The translations under genes were made by a program, and so were the position numbers. From JACKHA01 sp041401985 (lineage in GTDB: Bacteria; Planctomycetota; Phycisphaerae; Phycisphaerales; UBA1924), in NCBI GenBank assembly GCA_041401985.1, contig JAWKTE010000018.1, positions 14,480 to 78,479 on the forward strand: a DNA stretch of 64,000 nt. The letters are read 5' to 3'. Positions 23,655-32,281 of this stretch are shown in pieces; position 1 is the stretch's first letter, and each line of letters opens with the position of its first letter. The notes beneath the pieces were generated by a model that was not told the DNA's origin, did not search any database, and worked only from the letters and a program-made list of their open reading frames with translations.

Positions 23655-25388
23655 ATGCCCGACCTCGTGCCCGTCCGAACCGCGCTGCTCTCGGTGTCCG
23701 ACAAGACGGGGCTCGTGGAGTTCGCCCGAGCCCTCGCGGGCCACGGCGTGCGTCTCGTCTCGACCGGCGGCACGGCCAAGGCGCTCATCGCCGCCGGGCT
23801 TGAAGTCACGCCGATCGAGTCGCTCACCGGGTTCCCGGAGATGATGGACGGCCGTCTCAAGACGCTGCACCCCAAGGTCCACGGCGGGCTGCTGGGCCTG
23901 CGCGACCACCACGGCGCGGCGATGCGCGAGCACGCCATCGACGCCATCGACCTGGTCTGCATCAACCTCTACCCGTTCGAGGCGACCATCGCCCGCCCGG
24001 GCGTGACCGAGCACGAGGCCATCGAGAACATCGACATCGGCGGCCCGGCGATGATCCGCTCGGCCAGCAAGAACTTCGAGTGGGTGGCGCCTGTCACGTC
24101 GCCGGGGCAGTACGCGCGGGTGGTCGAGGCGATGGGTGCCGGAAAGGGCTCGCTGCCGCGGCGGCTGCGTGCCGAACTGGCCCGCGAGGCATTCGAAGCG
24201 ACCGCGGCGTACGACGCGACGATCGCGGCCCACTTCGGGCGCGCGGTCGCGCCTCGCACTGGTGAAATTGGTTCTGATGGCGTCGCGGACGGAAACGGCG
24301 ATGGCGGCCGGGGCGTGTTCCCTGAGCGTCTCACGCTGCCGCTGTCGCGTGTGTCCGTGCTGTCCTACGGCGAAAACCCGCACCAGCGGGGCGCGGCGTA
24401 CGTCGATCCGTCGCTGCCGGGCATCGCCAGCGTCCTGCGCGCCACCAAGCACCATGGCAAGGACCTGTCGTACAACAACCTGAACGACGCGGCGGCGGCG
24501 TGGGCGCTGGCCGAGGCGCTTGGAGGCGGTTCTGGCTCACTGGGGTCGCGTGCCTCCGGCGTGCGTGCGTGCGGAACGCCCGCGACCCCAGGTCGCCTTG
24601 CAGACACCGTTGGTGCCGTGGTTGTCAAGCACACCAACCCCTGCGGCGCGGCGACCGCCCCCACGGTCGCTCGCGCGGTTGAAGCCGCCATGATCGGCGA
24701 TCCGCTGGCGGCATACGGCGGCATCCTCGCGGTGTCGGGGGAGATCGACGCCGACTCCGCCGAGTGGCTCGCGTCGCGCGATGTGTTCCTCGAGGTGATC
24801 CTGGCCCGCGCGTTCGCCGCCGCGGCCCTGGAACGCCTGACCGCCCGCTGGAAGAACGTCCGCCTGCTGAGCCTTGGCGACGCCTGGGCCGACCAGCACA
24901 ACGCGGCGCGCAGCTTGCTCTCGATCCGCCCCATCCCCGGCGGCGCGATCGTGCAGACGCCCGACACGCTATCCGACCCCGCGACGTGGGCCCACGCCGC
25001 GGGTCCGGCCCCCACCGACGCCGTCCGGCGCGCCTGCGTCACGCTCGAGTGCATCGGCCGCGCGCTGTCGAGCAACGCCATTGCGATCGGTGGCCCCGAC
25101 GCGGCCCGCCCCGGCGTGGTCCGCCTCTTCGGCGCGGGCGCGGGCCAGATGGACCGCGTCGCGGCGTGCCGCATCGCCGTTGAAAAGGCCGGCGACCTGG
25201 CCCGCGGCTCGATCGCGTTCTCCGACGCGTTCTTCCCGTTCCCCGACGGGCCGCGTCTGCTCATCGAGGCGGGCGTCGCGACCATCGTCCACCCCGGCGG
25301 CTCGAAGCGCGACGCCGAGACGTTCGCGCTGTGCGACGAGCGCGGCGTGACGTGCCTGACCACGGGCGTGCGGCACTTCCGGCACTGA
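23655..25388 (+). CDS. purH: Bifunctional AICAR transformylase / IMP cyclohydrolase
   Basis: A 577-residue enzyme for the last two steps of IMP synthesis. The N-terminal cyclohydrolase part (about 1-200) shows ALLSVSDKTGLVEFARAL, STGGTAKALIAAG and GFPEMMDGRLKTLHPKVHGGLL. The transformylase part shows LSYGENPHQRGAAYV, LSYNNLNDAAAAWALAEAL, VVVKHTNPCGAA and, late, SDAFFPFPDG...IVHPGGSKRDAE. It is longer than the usual 515-535 residues because of an insert of about 25 residues (about 293-316) between WALAEAL and VVVKHTNPCG, whose DNA is palindromic (24533-24603). GGAG lies five bases before the ATG. Confidence 0.96.
   Translation: MPDLVPVRTALLSVSDKTGLVEFARALAGHGVRLVSTGGTAKALIAAGLEVTPIESLTGFPEMMDGRLKTLHPKVHGGLLGLRDHHGAAMREHAIDAIDLVCINLYPFEATIARPGVTEHEAIENIDIGGPAMIRSASKNFEWVAPVTSPGQYARVVEAMGAGKGSLPRRLRAELAREAFEATAAYDATIAAHFGRAVAPRTGEIGSDGVADGNGDGGRGVFPERLTLPLSRVSVLSYGENPHQRGAAYVDPSLPGIASVLRATKHHGKDLSYNNLNDAAAAWALAEALGGGSGSLGSRASGVRACGTPATPGRLADTVGAVVVKHTNPCGAATAPTVARAVEAAMIGDPLAAYGGILAVSGEIDADSAEWLASRDVFLEVILARAFAAAALERLTARWKNVRLLSLGDAWADQHNAARSLLSIRPIPGGAIVQTPDTLSDPATWAHAAGPAPTDAVRRACVTLECIGRALSSNAIAIGGPDAARPGVVRLFGAGAGQMDRVAACRIAVEKAGDLARGSIAFSDAFFPFPDGPRLLIEAGVATIVHPGGSKRDAETFALCDERGVTCLTTGVRHFRH
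24533..24603. repeat. In-frame palindromic insert inside purH
   Basis: GGGGTCGCG and CGCGACCCC arms around a GTGCGTGCGTGCG centre. Translated as a Ser/Gly/Arg-rich loop (GSLGSRASGVRACGTPATPG) that family members lack. The frame stays open. Confidence 0.6.
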
Positions 25389-25518
25389 GCGGGCGAGTGC
25401 GGACGGCGCGGCCGGATTGACTGGGATTCGTTGAGCCTCGTCGGGCCTCACCGGGTCTCATCAGGATGCGCGACTCCATAGTGGCGATTCCGGGTTCCGC
25501 GCTGGCCACGATGCGGGG

Positions 25519-25524
25519 TACTCT
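25519..25524 (+). promoter_or_regulatory. -10 element of a predicted leaderless transcript (DinB-like gene)
   Basis: TACTCT, six bases (GCTGGC), then ATG at 25531. Confidence 0.55.
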
Positions 25525-25530
25525 GCTGGC

Positions 25531-26040
25531 ATGGACTTCTGCCGGACGTACGAATACCTCTGCCGCGCACGGGCACGCCTGCTTGAGTGGGTCCGCCCGC
25601 TGTCGCCCGAGCAGTACGAGCGGGCGTTTGCCATTGGCCCCGGCTCGCTGGCGCGCGTGCTGACGCACATCCTCATCAGCGAGTGGTACTACGTCGAGCG
25701 CCTGCTCGGGAACGAGGTGCCGGCGTACGACCAGTGGGCGATCCGTGATGAGGCGCCGCCGGCGTTCGACGCTTTGGAACGTGCATGGAGCGAGCAGGCG
25801 GTGCGGACGCGCGGCGCGCTTGCGATGGCGCGTGATTGGGATGCGACGCTGGAGTATCAGGTGACCGACGACGACGGCGTGCGGATCGTCGTGACCGCGA
25901 CGCCGCGCGACATCGCGACGCAGTTGGTCCTGCACGAGGTCCACCACCGTGCGCAGGCGATGAACATGCTGCGGCAGATGGGGGTGAAGGCCGAGGACCT
26001 TGACTACAACCTGATGGTGTATGGGCGAAGGCCGGCGTGA
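25531..26040 (+). CDS. DinB-superfamily four-helix metalloprotein
   Basis: A 169-residue protein with the DinB metal triad: His46 in LTHILISEWYYVERL, and His135 and His139 in HEVHHRAQAMNML. The four-helix layout (arm, bundle, short C-terminal tail) is typical of DinB/YfiT proteins. Several of these use bacillithiol or other thiols; others are uncharacterised. No DNA-damage control sequence is seen upstream, only a leaderless-type -10. Substrate unknown. Confidence 0.85.
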   Translation: MDFCRTYEYLCRARARLLEWVRPLSPEQYERAFAIGPGSLARVLTHILISEWYYVERLLGNEVPAYDQWAIRDEAPPAFDALERAWSEQAVRTRGALAMARDWDATLEYQVTDDDGVRIVVTATPRDIATQLVLHEVHHRAQAMNMLRQMGVKAEDLDYNLMVYGRRPA

Positions 26041-26069
26041 GCGACGTCGACATCCGCTTCGACGAGGCG

Positions 26070-26318
26070 TCACGCAGCCTGGTCGCCGCGTGTCTTGCGC
26101 CTCACTGGCGGCCGGCCGGACTCCTTCGCCCGACTCGCCCCAGACTCCTTGCGGCCCACTTCACGCAGATAGCCCTCCACGGTGCCGCCCCCGGCGTTCC
26201 AGAGTTGCGACCGAATCGCGCGAACTTCATCCACGATGGCGTCCAGTTCGGCGAGCGGACCTTGTTCGCTCACGCGGGGTTCCGCCTTCTTCGAGGATCG
26301 AGACTTCTTCGCTGCCAC
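26070..26318 (-). CDS. Small Lys-rich protein, candidate antitoxin of the adjacent PIN toxin
   Basis: An 82-residue protein starting with GTG five bases after the stop of the PIN gene. The N-terminus and C-terminus are strongly basic (KKSRSSKKAEPR; RPPVRRKTRGDQ), with a helical middle (PLAELDAIVDEVRAIRSQLW). It matches no antitoxin fold I know, but the size, charge and coupling to a VapC-like gene fit an antitoxin. The order (toxin first) is the reverse of most vapBC loci. Confidence 0.6.
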   Translation of the reverse strand: MAAKKSRSSKKAEPRVSEQGPLAELDAIVDEVRAIRSQLWNAGGGTVEGYLREVGRKESGASRAKESGRPPVRRKTRGDQAA

Positions 26319-26323
26319 GACGG

Positions 26324-26794
26324 CTACCCCTCCGCTCCGAGCGTCAGCGGCGATGCGATGACCGGAACCGCAAGCCCGAGGCTCTGATTAACGATCCGAA
26401 TGTGCTGGGCCTTGTTCGCATTTGCCAGGTGCCGAAAGTTCCACGTCAAGAGAAACTCTATGCCGTGAGTCGAGGCCATCGCGAGATGCGCCGCGTCACC
26501 GAGCGAGTCGACCGGCATCACTTTCCTTCGAACATACTCGGCGACGACCGTCTCAAACCCGCTCGCGCGCTCGAGGGTCTCTACCCCACTGAGCAGCTCA
26601 AGACACTGCTCGGCTTTGTCCGCCGGCCCACGGGCGATCTCGTCAACCACGAACTCCGAAGTCACCAGCTGAAAGGTGGACTTCGCCGCGGACCACCAGT
26701 CCCGAGTGATCTGCCGCCACAACGAGGCCTGCGTCGTTCGGCGCGTCTCGAAGTACACGCTGGGAATCGTTGTTTCGATGTAGACTCGCTTCAT
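26324..26794 (-). CDS. PIN-domain protein, VapC-like toxin
   Basis: A 156-residue PIN-type protein. It has an early acidic residue in VYIETTIPSVYFE (the usual first Asp is Glu here), a second acidic residue in VTSEFVVDEIARG, a third in DSLGDAAHLAMA, and LLTWNFRHLAN with an Asn in the C-terminal position. These mark a metal-dependent RNase. Relatives often lie in type II toxin-antitoxin loci. The ATG at 26794 (MKRVYIE) is the family start; one three codons upstream is possible. Confidence 0.8.
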   Translation of the reverse strand: MKRVYIETTIPSVYFETRRTTQASLWRQITRDWWSAAKSTFQLVTSEFVVDEIARGPADKAEQCLELLSGVETLERASGFETVVAEYVRRKVMPVDSLGDAAHLAMASTHGIEFLLTWNFRHLANANKAQHIRIVNQSLGLAVPVIASPLTLGAEG

Positions 26795-26850
26795 GTGGAG
26801 CACCCGCAGCCTTCACGGCGAACGAAGTCTGGCTGACCCGCCCGCCCGTT

Positions 26851-27942
26851 CTACTCCATCTCCTCCATCACCGCCGCCAGGATGTCGCACGCCGCCTGCA
26901 GGTCCTTCTTGTCGATCATCTCCGTCACGGTGTGGATGTACCGCGTGCCCACGGTGATGCCCACGGCCCTGGCCCCGGCGGCTGCCTGCTGGGCCGCGGC
27001 CCCGTCCTGCCCGCCCGCGCGCAGGATCGACCGCTGGTACGCGATGCGGCGCTTCTTGGCGATCGCCTCGACCTGCGAGGTCAGCCCCGCGTCGGAGATG
27101 AACGACGAGTCCTTGATGTGCAGCGCGAAGCCCGAGCCGTGCTTGGTCACCGACTCGTTCTCCGGCACGCCCGGCGTGTCGCACGCCAGCGTGACGTCGA
27201 TGCCGAAGCCGATGTGCGGCTTGACGGCGTACGACGCGGTCCGCGCGCCGCGCAGCCCGACCTCCTCCTGCGTCGTGAACGCGACGACCACCTCGCACGC
27301 GTGGCCCTTGCCCGACTTCTCCAGGGCCCGCACCGACTCGATGCCCAGCCAGCACGCCACGCGGTTGTCCATCGCCTTCGAGACCAGTTTGTCCCCCACC
27401 TCCGCGAACGGCTCGTGCATGACCACGAAGTCGCCGATCTTCACGATCTTGTTCGCGCGGCTGGCGGGCAGGCCGATGTCCACAAAGAAGTCCTTGACCT
27501 CGGGCACCTTGCTCCGCTCCTCGGGCGAGGAGATGTGGATGGGGCGTCCGCCGGGGTTCATCACGCCGACGTGGTCGCCCGAATCGGTGCACACCAGCAC
27601 GCGGCGGGAGAACAGATTCCGGGGGTCGAACCCGCCCGCGGGGTCGAGCCAGAGGAAGCCCTTGTCGTCGATGTGGCGGACGTAGAAGCCGATCTCGTCC
27701 ATGTGGCACAGTTGCATGACCCTCGTCGGCTCCTTCTTCGAGGCCGGGGCCTTGGAGGTCTTCTTCGCGCCCTTTTTGGCGGCGCTGCGCGGCGAGCGGC
27801 GACAGATCAGCGTGCCCATCGCGTCGGTCTCGACCGAGTCGAACAGGCCCTTGACCTCGCGGGAGATCAGGTCGCGGACGCGCTCCTCGCGCCCAGGGAC
27901 GCCGGGGGTCTCGCACAGACGCTTGAGAAGGTCGATGTTCAT
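26851..27942 (-). CDS. M42-family glutamyl aminopeptidase/endoglucanase-like metallopeptidase
   Basis: A 363-residue cytosolic aminopeptidase that as a family forms tetrahedral dodecamers and trims peptides. Metal ligands are visible: His in QLCHMDEIGFY, Asp in SKAMDNRVAC, the Glu pair in TTQEEVGLRGA, Asp in DVTLACDTPG, and His in GTRYIHTVTEM. There is a Lys/Ala-rich insert of about 23 residues (about 49-71) before the first ligand that family members usually lack. Its DNA is not repeat-like. No strong Shine-Dalgarno precedes the ATG. A GAGTGACG-type tandem repeat lies just upstream. Confidence 0.92.
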   Translation of the reverse strand: MNIDLLKRLCETPGVPGREERVRDLISREVKGLFDSVETDAMGTLICRRSPRSAAKKGAKKTSKAPASKKEPTRVMQLCHMDEIGFYVRHIDDKGFLWLDPAGGFDPRNLFSRRVLVCTDSGDHVGVMNPGGRPIHISSPEERSKVPEVKDFFVDIGLPASRANKIVKIGDFVVMHEPFAEVGDKLVSKAMDNRVACWLGIESVRALEKSGKGHACEVVVAFTTQEEVGLRGARTASYAVKPHIGFGIDVTLACDTPGVPENESVTKHGSGFALHIKDSSFISDAGLTSQVEAIAKKRRIAYQRSILRAGGQDGAAAQQAAAGARAVGITVGTRYIHTVTEMIDKKDLQAACDILAAVMEEME

Positions 27943-27958
27943 TGTGAGGATTCCGAAG

Positions 27959-27999
27959 AGTGACGGAGTGACGGAGTGACGGAGTGACGGAGTGACAAA
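27959..27999. repeat. Tandem repeat of GTGACGGA units
   Basis: About four and a half 8-base units (GTGACGGA) just upstream of the M42 gene. They resemble in composition the CGACGCAG/CGACGGAG units inside topA and dxr. Confidence 0.8.
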
Positions 28000-28113
28000 G
28001 TGTCAGTTTGGCGAACGCGACGCGCAAGCGAGTGGTTTGGCGCTCGCAGGTCGGCGTGCCCCTTCCCGCCCGAGCGGGCAGGTGGCGATTCTACCGGTTT
28101 CCGGCGATGGCGT

Positions 28114-28734
28114 TCAGGCAGTCTTGTGCGGTGAGGCGGGAGCATCGGCGCCGTTCGGGGACGGTGCAAGCCCGCTCGGCTTGCTCGTTCGTGCCGCGAC
28201 GATGTGCGCGATCAGCGTCGCCAGCACGCACGCCGCGGTCGCGGCCATCAGGTTCGAGGCCAGCGGGTGGTCCGCGCTGAACGCCCGGCGAGCCGTCTCG
28301 GCGACCGGGTTGTTGCCCGCCAGGGCCGCGTCCCAGTAGGCGTGCAGGTTCGCGTCCATCCGAGGGCGGAGCCAGAGCAGCGACGCCGCCAGGACGCCGA
28401 CCGACGCGATCAGCCCGCCCAACCACACCAGGCCCGCCGGACGCCGGTACGCGATAGTGCCCGAGAGCCCGAGCACCGCGGCACTCACCACCGCGAGCAC
28501 GCCGCACACGCCCTGGGCGATGTCGGTCGCGTGGAAGATCCGGGCCGCGACCTTGCCGGCGGCCAGCATCCAGTGGTCGCCGGTGTAGTCGGGGTAGGTC
28601 GCCAGCCGCGGCTCGAGCGAACGCACGGTCGGGAAGATGATGGCCGCGGCCAGCCCGGCCATGACCACGCCGCCGAGCCACATCGCCAGCGCGACAACAT
28701 GCACGATCTCGAACACGATCCCAAACCGCTTCAT
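28114..28734 (-). CDS. Four-helix membrane protein (DUF4149-like)
   Basis: A 206-residue protein with four membrane segments: near the start (FEIVHVVALAMWLGGVVMAGLAAAIIF), then around VCGVLAVVSAAVLGLSG, LVWLGGLIASVGVLAASLLWL, and NLMAATAACVLATLIAHIV. The N-terminus and a conserved H in the first helix recall DUF4149/TMEM205-like proteins. Function is unknown. The ATG at 28734 has TACCAT 5 nt upstream; a longer frame would run through the family A repeats and is rejected. Confidence 0.7.
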   Translation of the reverse strand: MKRFGIVFEIVHVVALAMWLGGVVMAGLAAAIIFPTVRSLEPRLATYPDYTGDHWMLAAGKVAARIFHATDIAQGVCGVLAVVSAAVLGLSGTIAYRRPAGLVWLGGLIASVGVLAASLLWLRPRMDANLHAYWDAALAGNNPVAETARRAFSADHPLASNLMAATAACVLATLIAHIVAARTSKPSGLAPSPNGADAPASPHKTA

Positions 28735-28785
28735 GCGCGATGGTATGGACTCGGGCGGGTGGCACACGCGCGCCCGACCCGAAGC

Positions 28786-28910
28786 GGGTGGCACGCCCAC
28801 GCCCCGCTCCGTTGGGTCCATTCGCTGAGGATGGCGCATCAGCGGGGCGCGGGCGTGGTCACGCGCACGGCGCGCACGCCACGCCCGCGCTGCGCGTGGG
28901 CGTGCCACCC
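28786..28910. repeat. Cluster of family A palindromic repeats
   Basis: A partial copy begins at 28786 (GGGTGGCACGCCCACG) and a full reverse copy lies at 28879-28910, identical to 2079-2110. Between them are GCGGGGCGCGGGCGTGG-type variants. The cluster fills the gap between the membrane-protein gene and the dxr end. Confidence 0.75.
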
Positions 28911-28925
28911 GGTCTCGCCATCGCT

Positions 28926-30257
28926 TCAGGAATTCGCCTGCCCCAGGCTCCGTCGCACGCAACGCCTCGCCTCGGCGTCCGCCTCCAGCACATCCGCCAG
29001 CGTCCGCACCGCCGACGTGCCGACCCGGTCCATCGCCTCGCCCACCAACTCGCTGATCCGCCCGAACGGGAGGGCACGCTCGGGCGACTCGCGACCGCGC
29101 AGGAAGGCCAGCACCGCCTCCTCGTTGGCCCCGTTCAGCACGGCCCCGGCCGTCCCGCCCTCGCGCATGGCCCGCATCGCGAGCCCCACCGCTGGGAACT
29201 TCTCACCATCGAGCGGCTGGAACTCCAGCGACCGCAGCGTGGTCCAGTCCAGACGCGGGCTCGGCGTGCCCACCCGCCGCGGCCACGCCAGCGCGACGGC
29301 GATCGGCGTCCGCATATCCGGCGCGCCCAGCTGCGCCACCACCGATCCGTCCACGTGCTCCACCAGCGCGTGCACGATCGACTGCGGGTGCACCAGCACG
29401 CCCAGCCGCTCGGGCTCCAACCCGAACAGCCAGTGGGCCTCGAGCAGTTCCAGCCCCTTGTTCATGAGCGAGGCCGAGTCGATCGTCACCTTCGGCCCCA
29501 TGCTCCACGTCGGATGGCGCAGCGCCTCATCGGGCGTGGCCGCGAGCATCCGGGCCCGATCCCAGGAACGGAACGGCCCACCCGACGCCGTCAGCACCAC
29601 CTTTGCCACATGCGGCGCACACCGCATCGGCGGCACTTGCCCACCCTTCCCTGTCTCGCTGTCTCGCTGCCTCGCTGCCTCGCGCTTCCCTCCGTCGCTC
29701 CCTCGCTGCGTCGCGCCGTCGCTTCCCCCTAGGCACTGCCACACCCCCGAGTGCTCGCTGTCCACCGGCAGCAGGCGCGAGCCGCTGCGGATGGCGGCCG
29801 GCACCACGAGTTCGCCCGCGGCCACCAGCGTTTCTTTGTTCGCCAGGGCCACGTCCCGCCCGAGTTCGATCGCCGCCAGCGTCGCGGGCAGCCCCGCGAT
29901 GCCCACCATGGCCGCCAGCACGATGTCGCATTCGACCTCGCGCACGAGCCGCTCGGCCGCAACGTCGCCAACGCGCAACTCCAACTGGGCATGAGGCGAG
30001 CCGAGCCCCGCCGCCGCGTCCCGGTCCGCGATCGCCACGTCCCGCACGCCCAGCGCCGCCGCCTGCTCCAACAGCGCCCCCGCGCGGCTGCGCGCAGCCA
30101 GCCCGACGATCTCGAATCTCACTCCCGACCCGCCTCGCCCGGCCAGCGCGTTGGCGTGGCGGATCACGTCGATCGCCTGCGTGCCGATCGAGCCCGTCGA
30201 GCCCAGGATCAGCACTCGCTTCGTCGTCGTTCCTGCCATGTCCGGTCGCGGCTGCAT
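28926..30257 (-). CDS. dxr: 1-deoxy-D-xylulose 5-phosphate reductoisomerase
   Basis: A 443-residue enzyme that makes MEP from DXP with NADPH and a divalent metal. It has the NADPH site VLILGSTGSIGTQAIDVIR, the ALANKETLVAAGE segment and metal/substrate site VDSEHSGVWQCL, followed by VLTASGGPFRSW and the catalytic-domain signature MGPKVTIDSASLMNKGLELLEAHWLF, and NGANEEAVLAFL. Between QCL and KVVLTASGGPF there is an extra 30-40 residues (about 175-210) encoded by a tandem repeat, which also occurs in topA. The ATG at 30257 is favoured by TATTCT 8 nt upstream; the next is at 30239. Confidence 0.95.
   Translation of the reverse strand: MQPRPDMAGTTTKRVLILGSTGSIGTQAIDVIRHANALAGRGGSGVRFEIVGLAARSRAGALLEQAAALGVRDVAIADRDAAAGLGSPHAQLELRVGDVAAERLVREVECDIVLAAMVGIAGLPATLAAIELGRDVALANKETLVAAGELVVPAAIRSGSRLLPVDSEHSGVWQCLGGSDGATQRGSDGGKREAARQRDSETGKGGQVPPMRCAPHVAKVVLTASGGPFRSWDRARMLAATPDEALRHPTWSMGPKVTIDSASLMNKGLELLEAHWLFGLEPERLGVLVHPQSIVHALVEHVDGSVVAQLGAPDMRTPIAVALAWPRRVGTPSPRLDWTTLRSLEFQPLDGEKFPAVGLAMRAMREGGTAGAVLNGANEEAVLAFLRGRESPERALPFGRISELVGEAMDRVGTSAVRTLADVLEADAEARRCVRRSLGQANS
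29651..29735. repeat. Tandem-repeat insert inside dxr
   Basis: On the coding (minus) strand it starts GGGGGAAGCGACGG and continues with AGCGACGGAG and GGCAGCGA units, read as GGSDGATQRGSDGGK and onward. The same opening is read in the same frame in topA at 40647. Confidence 0.8.
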
Positions 30258-30350
30258 ATCGGGCGAGAATAGCGGGCAGAACCACCAGGCGAGATCGCCA
30301 CCAGACACAGGCACGGGCCACCGACTCGGTTCCCGCGGACCAACGTCCGG

Positions 30351-32141
30351 CTACCCGCGCCCCTGCCTACGGCACGCCTCGCCCCACTGTTCGCGGATCA
30401 CCGCCTCGAACCGCCTGGCGAACGCCGCCCCATCGCCCACCGTCCTCTCGAACCGCTCCGGCAACTCGCGGCGAAGCGTCGCCAGACGCTCCCGGTCCCC
30501 CGCCAGCCCGGCCGCGATCGACACGAACTGCTCCGGCGTGTGGGCCACCAGGTCCCCCGCCCCCGCGTGCTGCTGGATGCTGGCCGAGACCCGCGACGCC
30601 GACGTGGCTCCCATCAGCGTCACGATCGGCACGCCCATGAGCAGCGACTCGCAGGTTGTGGTGGTGCCGGAGTACGGGAACGAGTCGAGCACGACGTCCA
30701 GGCGCGCGTACTCCTTCAGGGTTTCGCCTGCGCCGGAGGTCGGGCCTTCGAGCAGGATCCGGGCCGCGTCGAGGCCCCGCGACGTGAACCGCGCCAGCGT
30801 GTGGTCCCGCTCGCGCCGCCCGGACAGCCCGTGGTTCCGCATGAGGAGCCGCGAGCCGGGCACGCCCTTGAGGACCGCCGTCCACAGGTCCAGCGTTTTG
30901 TCCGTGAGCAACTGCAGCCCGCGGAACGAGCCGAACGTGATCGGTCCATCCCTCTGGCCCGGCTCGCCCGGTGCCGGATGCTCCGCCGCCCCGCCGCGCA
31001 GCCCCGCTCCCTTCGAGAACGCCAGCAGGCACGGCTCGATGCGCACGAGCCGCTCGGTGTTGAACGCCTCGGCCTCCCCCGCCGGGTCGGTGATGGAATC
31101 CACGATCCGGAAGTCCATCGCCGGCAGCCCCGTCGTGCTCGCATACGCCAGGTACGTCCCTTGCAGCGGCGCGCCCCGGCGCTGGAACGCCGCCTGCCGA
31201 TGCCCCTCGGCGTACCCCGACAGGTCGAGCAGCACATCGACCCCATCACCCCGAACCCGCGCACACAGCGCCGCCGGATCGAGATGCGAAACCCGGTGGT
31301 ACGACGGCGCCCACGCCCGGAACCGGGCCGTCACCTCGTCCTCTCGCCCGCCGGTCGAGTACAGCACGTACTCGACGCGGTCCCGATCCGCGTGCTCGAG
31401 GATCGGCGCCAGGAAGAACGCGCTCGCGTGGGCCCGGAAGTCCGCGCACATGACCCCGACGCGGACGCGCCGCTCCGGGTCCGGATCGGCGATCGCCGGG
31501 GGCTCGTGCGTGCCCTCGGCCTTCGCGATCAGCGCGCCCACCCTCCGATGGGCCGCGGCCACGGCCCCCGCGTCGTCGGTTCCGCCATACACCAGCGACG
31601 CCGCTAGCCCCATCGCCAGCGTCAGGTCCTCGGGCCACCGCTCCGTGCCGCGCTGGTACGCCTCGATGGCCGCGGCCCCCTCGCCGGCGTACAGCAGTGC
31701 CGCCCCCAGGTTCGCCGTCAATTTCGGGTGGTCCCGCGCCATGCCCAGCGACTCGCGGCACAGGTCGGCCGCGTCCAGCAGGCGTCCGCCGAGCGACATC
31801 GCACGCGACAGCGCCACCCGCGCCTCCACAACGCCCGGCGCAACGCCCACGGCCCGGGTCAGCACCTCGCTGGCCTCATCGTGCCGCCCGGCGTCGATCA
31901 ACACGACGCCCAGGTTCACCAGCACGCCGGGATTCGATGGCGCGGCCTCCGCCGATCTCCGCGCCGGCTCCAACGCCTCCTCAAACCGCCCCTGCCCGCG
32001 CAGCGCGACCCCCAGCAGGCTCAGCACCAGCGGATGCCCCGGCGCCACGCCGAGCAAGGCCCGCAGCGACGCCTCCGCGTCGGCGAACCGCCCGACACGG
32101 ATCGCCTCGCGAGCCGCCGCGAACTGGGCTTCTGGGTTCAT
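30351..32141 (-). CDS. TPR - SPINDLY/OGT-type glycosyltransferase (GT41-like)
   Basis: A 596-residue cytosolic protein. Residues about 1-200 are five to six TPR units (AEASLRALLGVAPGHPLVLSLLGVAL; EALEPARRSAEAAPSNPGVLVNLGVVL). The rest is a GT41-like catalytic region: VRVGVMCADFRAHASAFFLAPIL, VDVLLDLSGYAEGHRQAAF, and the nucleotide-sugar side TFGSFRGLQLLTDKTLDLW, VLDSFPYSGTTTTCESLLMGVPIVTLMG. Bacterial relatives glycosylate proteins, often in surface or flagellar systems; the acceptor here is unknown. TAGACT lies exactly 6 nt before the ATG at 32141. Confidence 0.88.
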   Translation of the reverse strand: MNPEAQFAAAREAIRVGRFADAEASLRALLGVAPGHPLVLSLLGVALRGQGRFEEALEPARRSAEAAPSNPGVLVNLGVVLIDAGRHDEASEVLTRAVGVAPGVVEARVALSRAMSLGGRLLDAADLCRESLGMARDHPKLTANLGAALLYAGEGAAAIEAYQRGTERWPEDLTLAMGLAASLVYGGTDDAGAVAAAHRRVGALIAKAEGTHEPPAIADPDPERRVRVGVMCADFRAHASAFFLAPILEHADRDRVEYVLYSTGGREDEVTARFRAWAPSYHRVSHLDPAALCARVRGDGVDVLLDLSGYAEGHRQAAFQRRGAPLQGTYLAYASTTGLPAMDFRIVDSITDPAGEAEAFNTERLVRIEPCLLAFSKGAGLRGGAAEHPAPGEPGQRDGPITFGSFRGLQLLTDKTLDLWTAVLKGVPGSRLLMRNHGLSGRRERDHTLARFTSRGLDAARILLEGPTSGAGETLKEYARLDVVLDSFPYSGTTTTCESLLMGVPIVTLMGATSASRVSASIQQHAGAGDLVAHTPEQFVSIAAGLAGDRERLATLRRELPERFERTVGDGAAFARRFEAVIREQWGEACRRQGRG

Positions 32142-32147
32142 GGGCGG

Positions 32148-32153
32148 AGTCTA
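32148..32153 (-). promoter_or_regulatory. -10 element of a predicted leaderless transcript (TPR glycosyltransferase)
   Basis: Minus strand TAGACT, six bases (CCGCCC), then ATG at 32141. Confidence 0.6.
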
Positions 32154-32281
32154 CGGGCGACGCGCCCGGCTCGGTCCGGCTCGGGCATGCCGAGGGATGC
32201 GCCGAGGGTCGAGCGGGCGGCGTCTATCCTTGCGCGTGTGCTGCTCTCGTGGGTTCCGCGGGGAGTGAGGAGATCGATCGC

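Noticed and set aside
30351..32141. TPR glycosyltransferase as part of a flagellin glycosylation island
   Set aside because: Flagellin is 23 kb away in this window with no other flagellar or sugar genes nearby.
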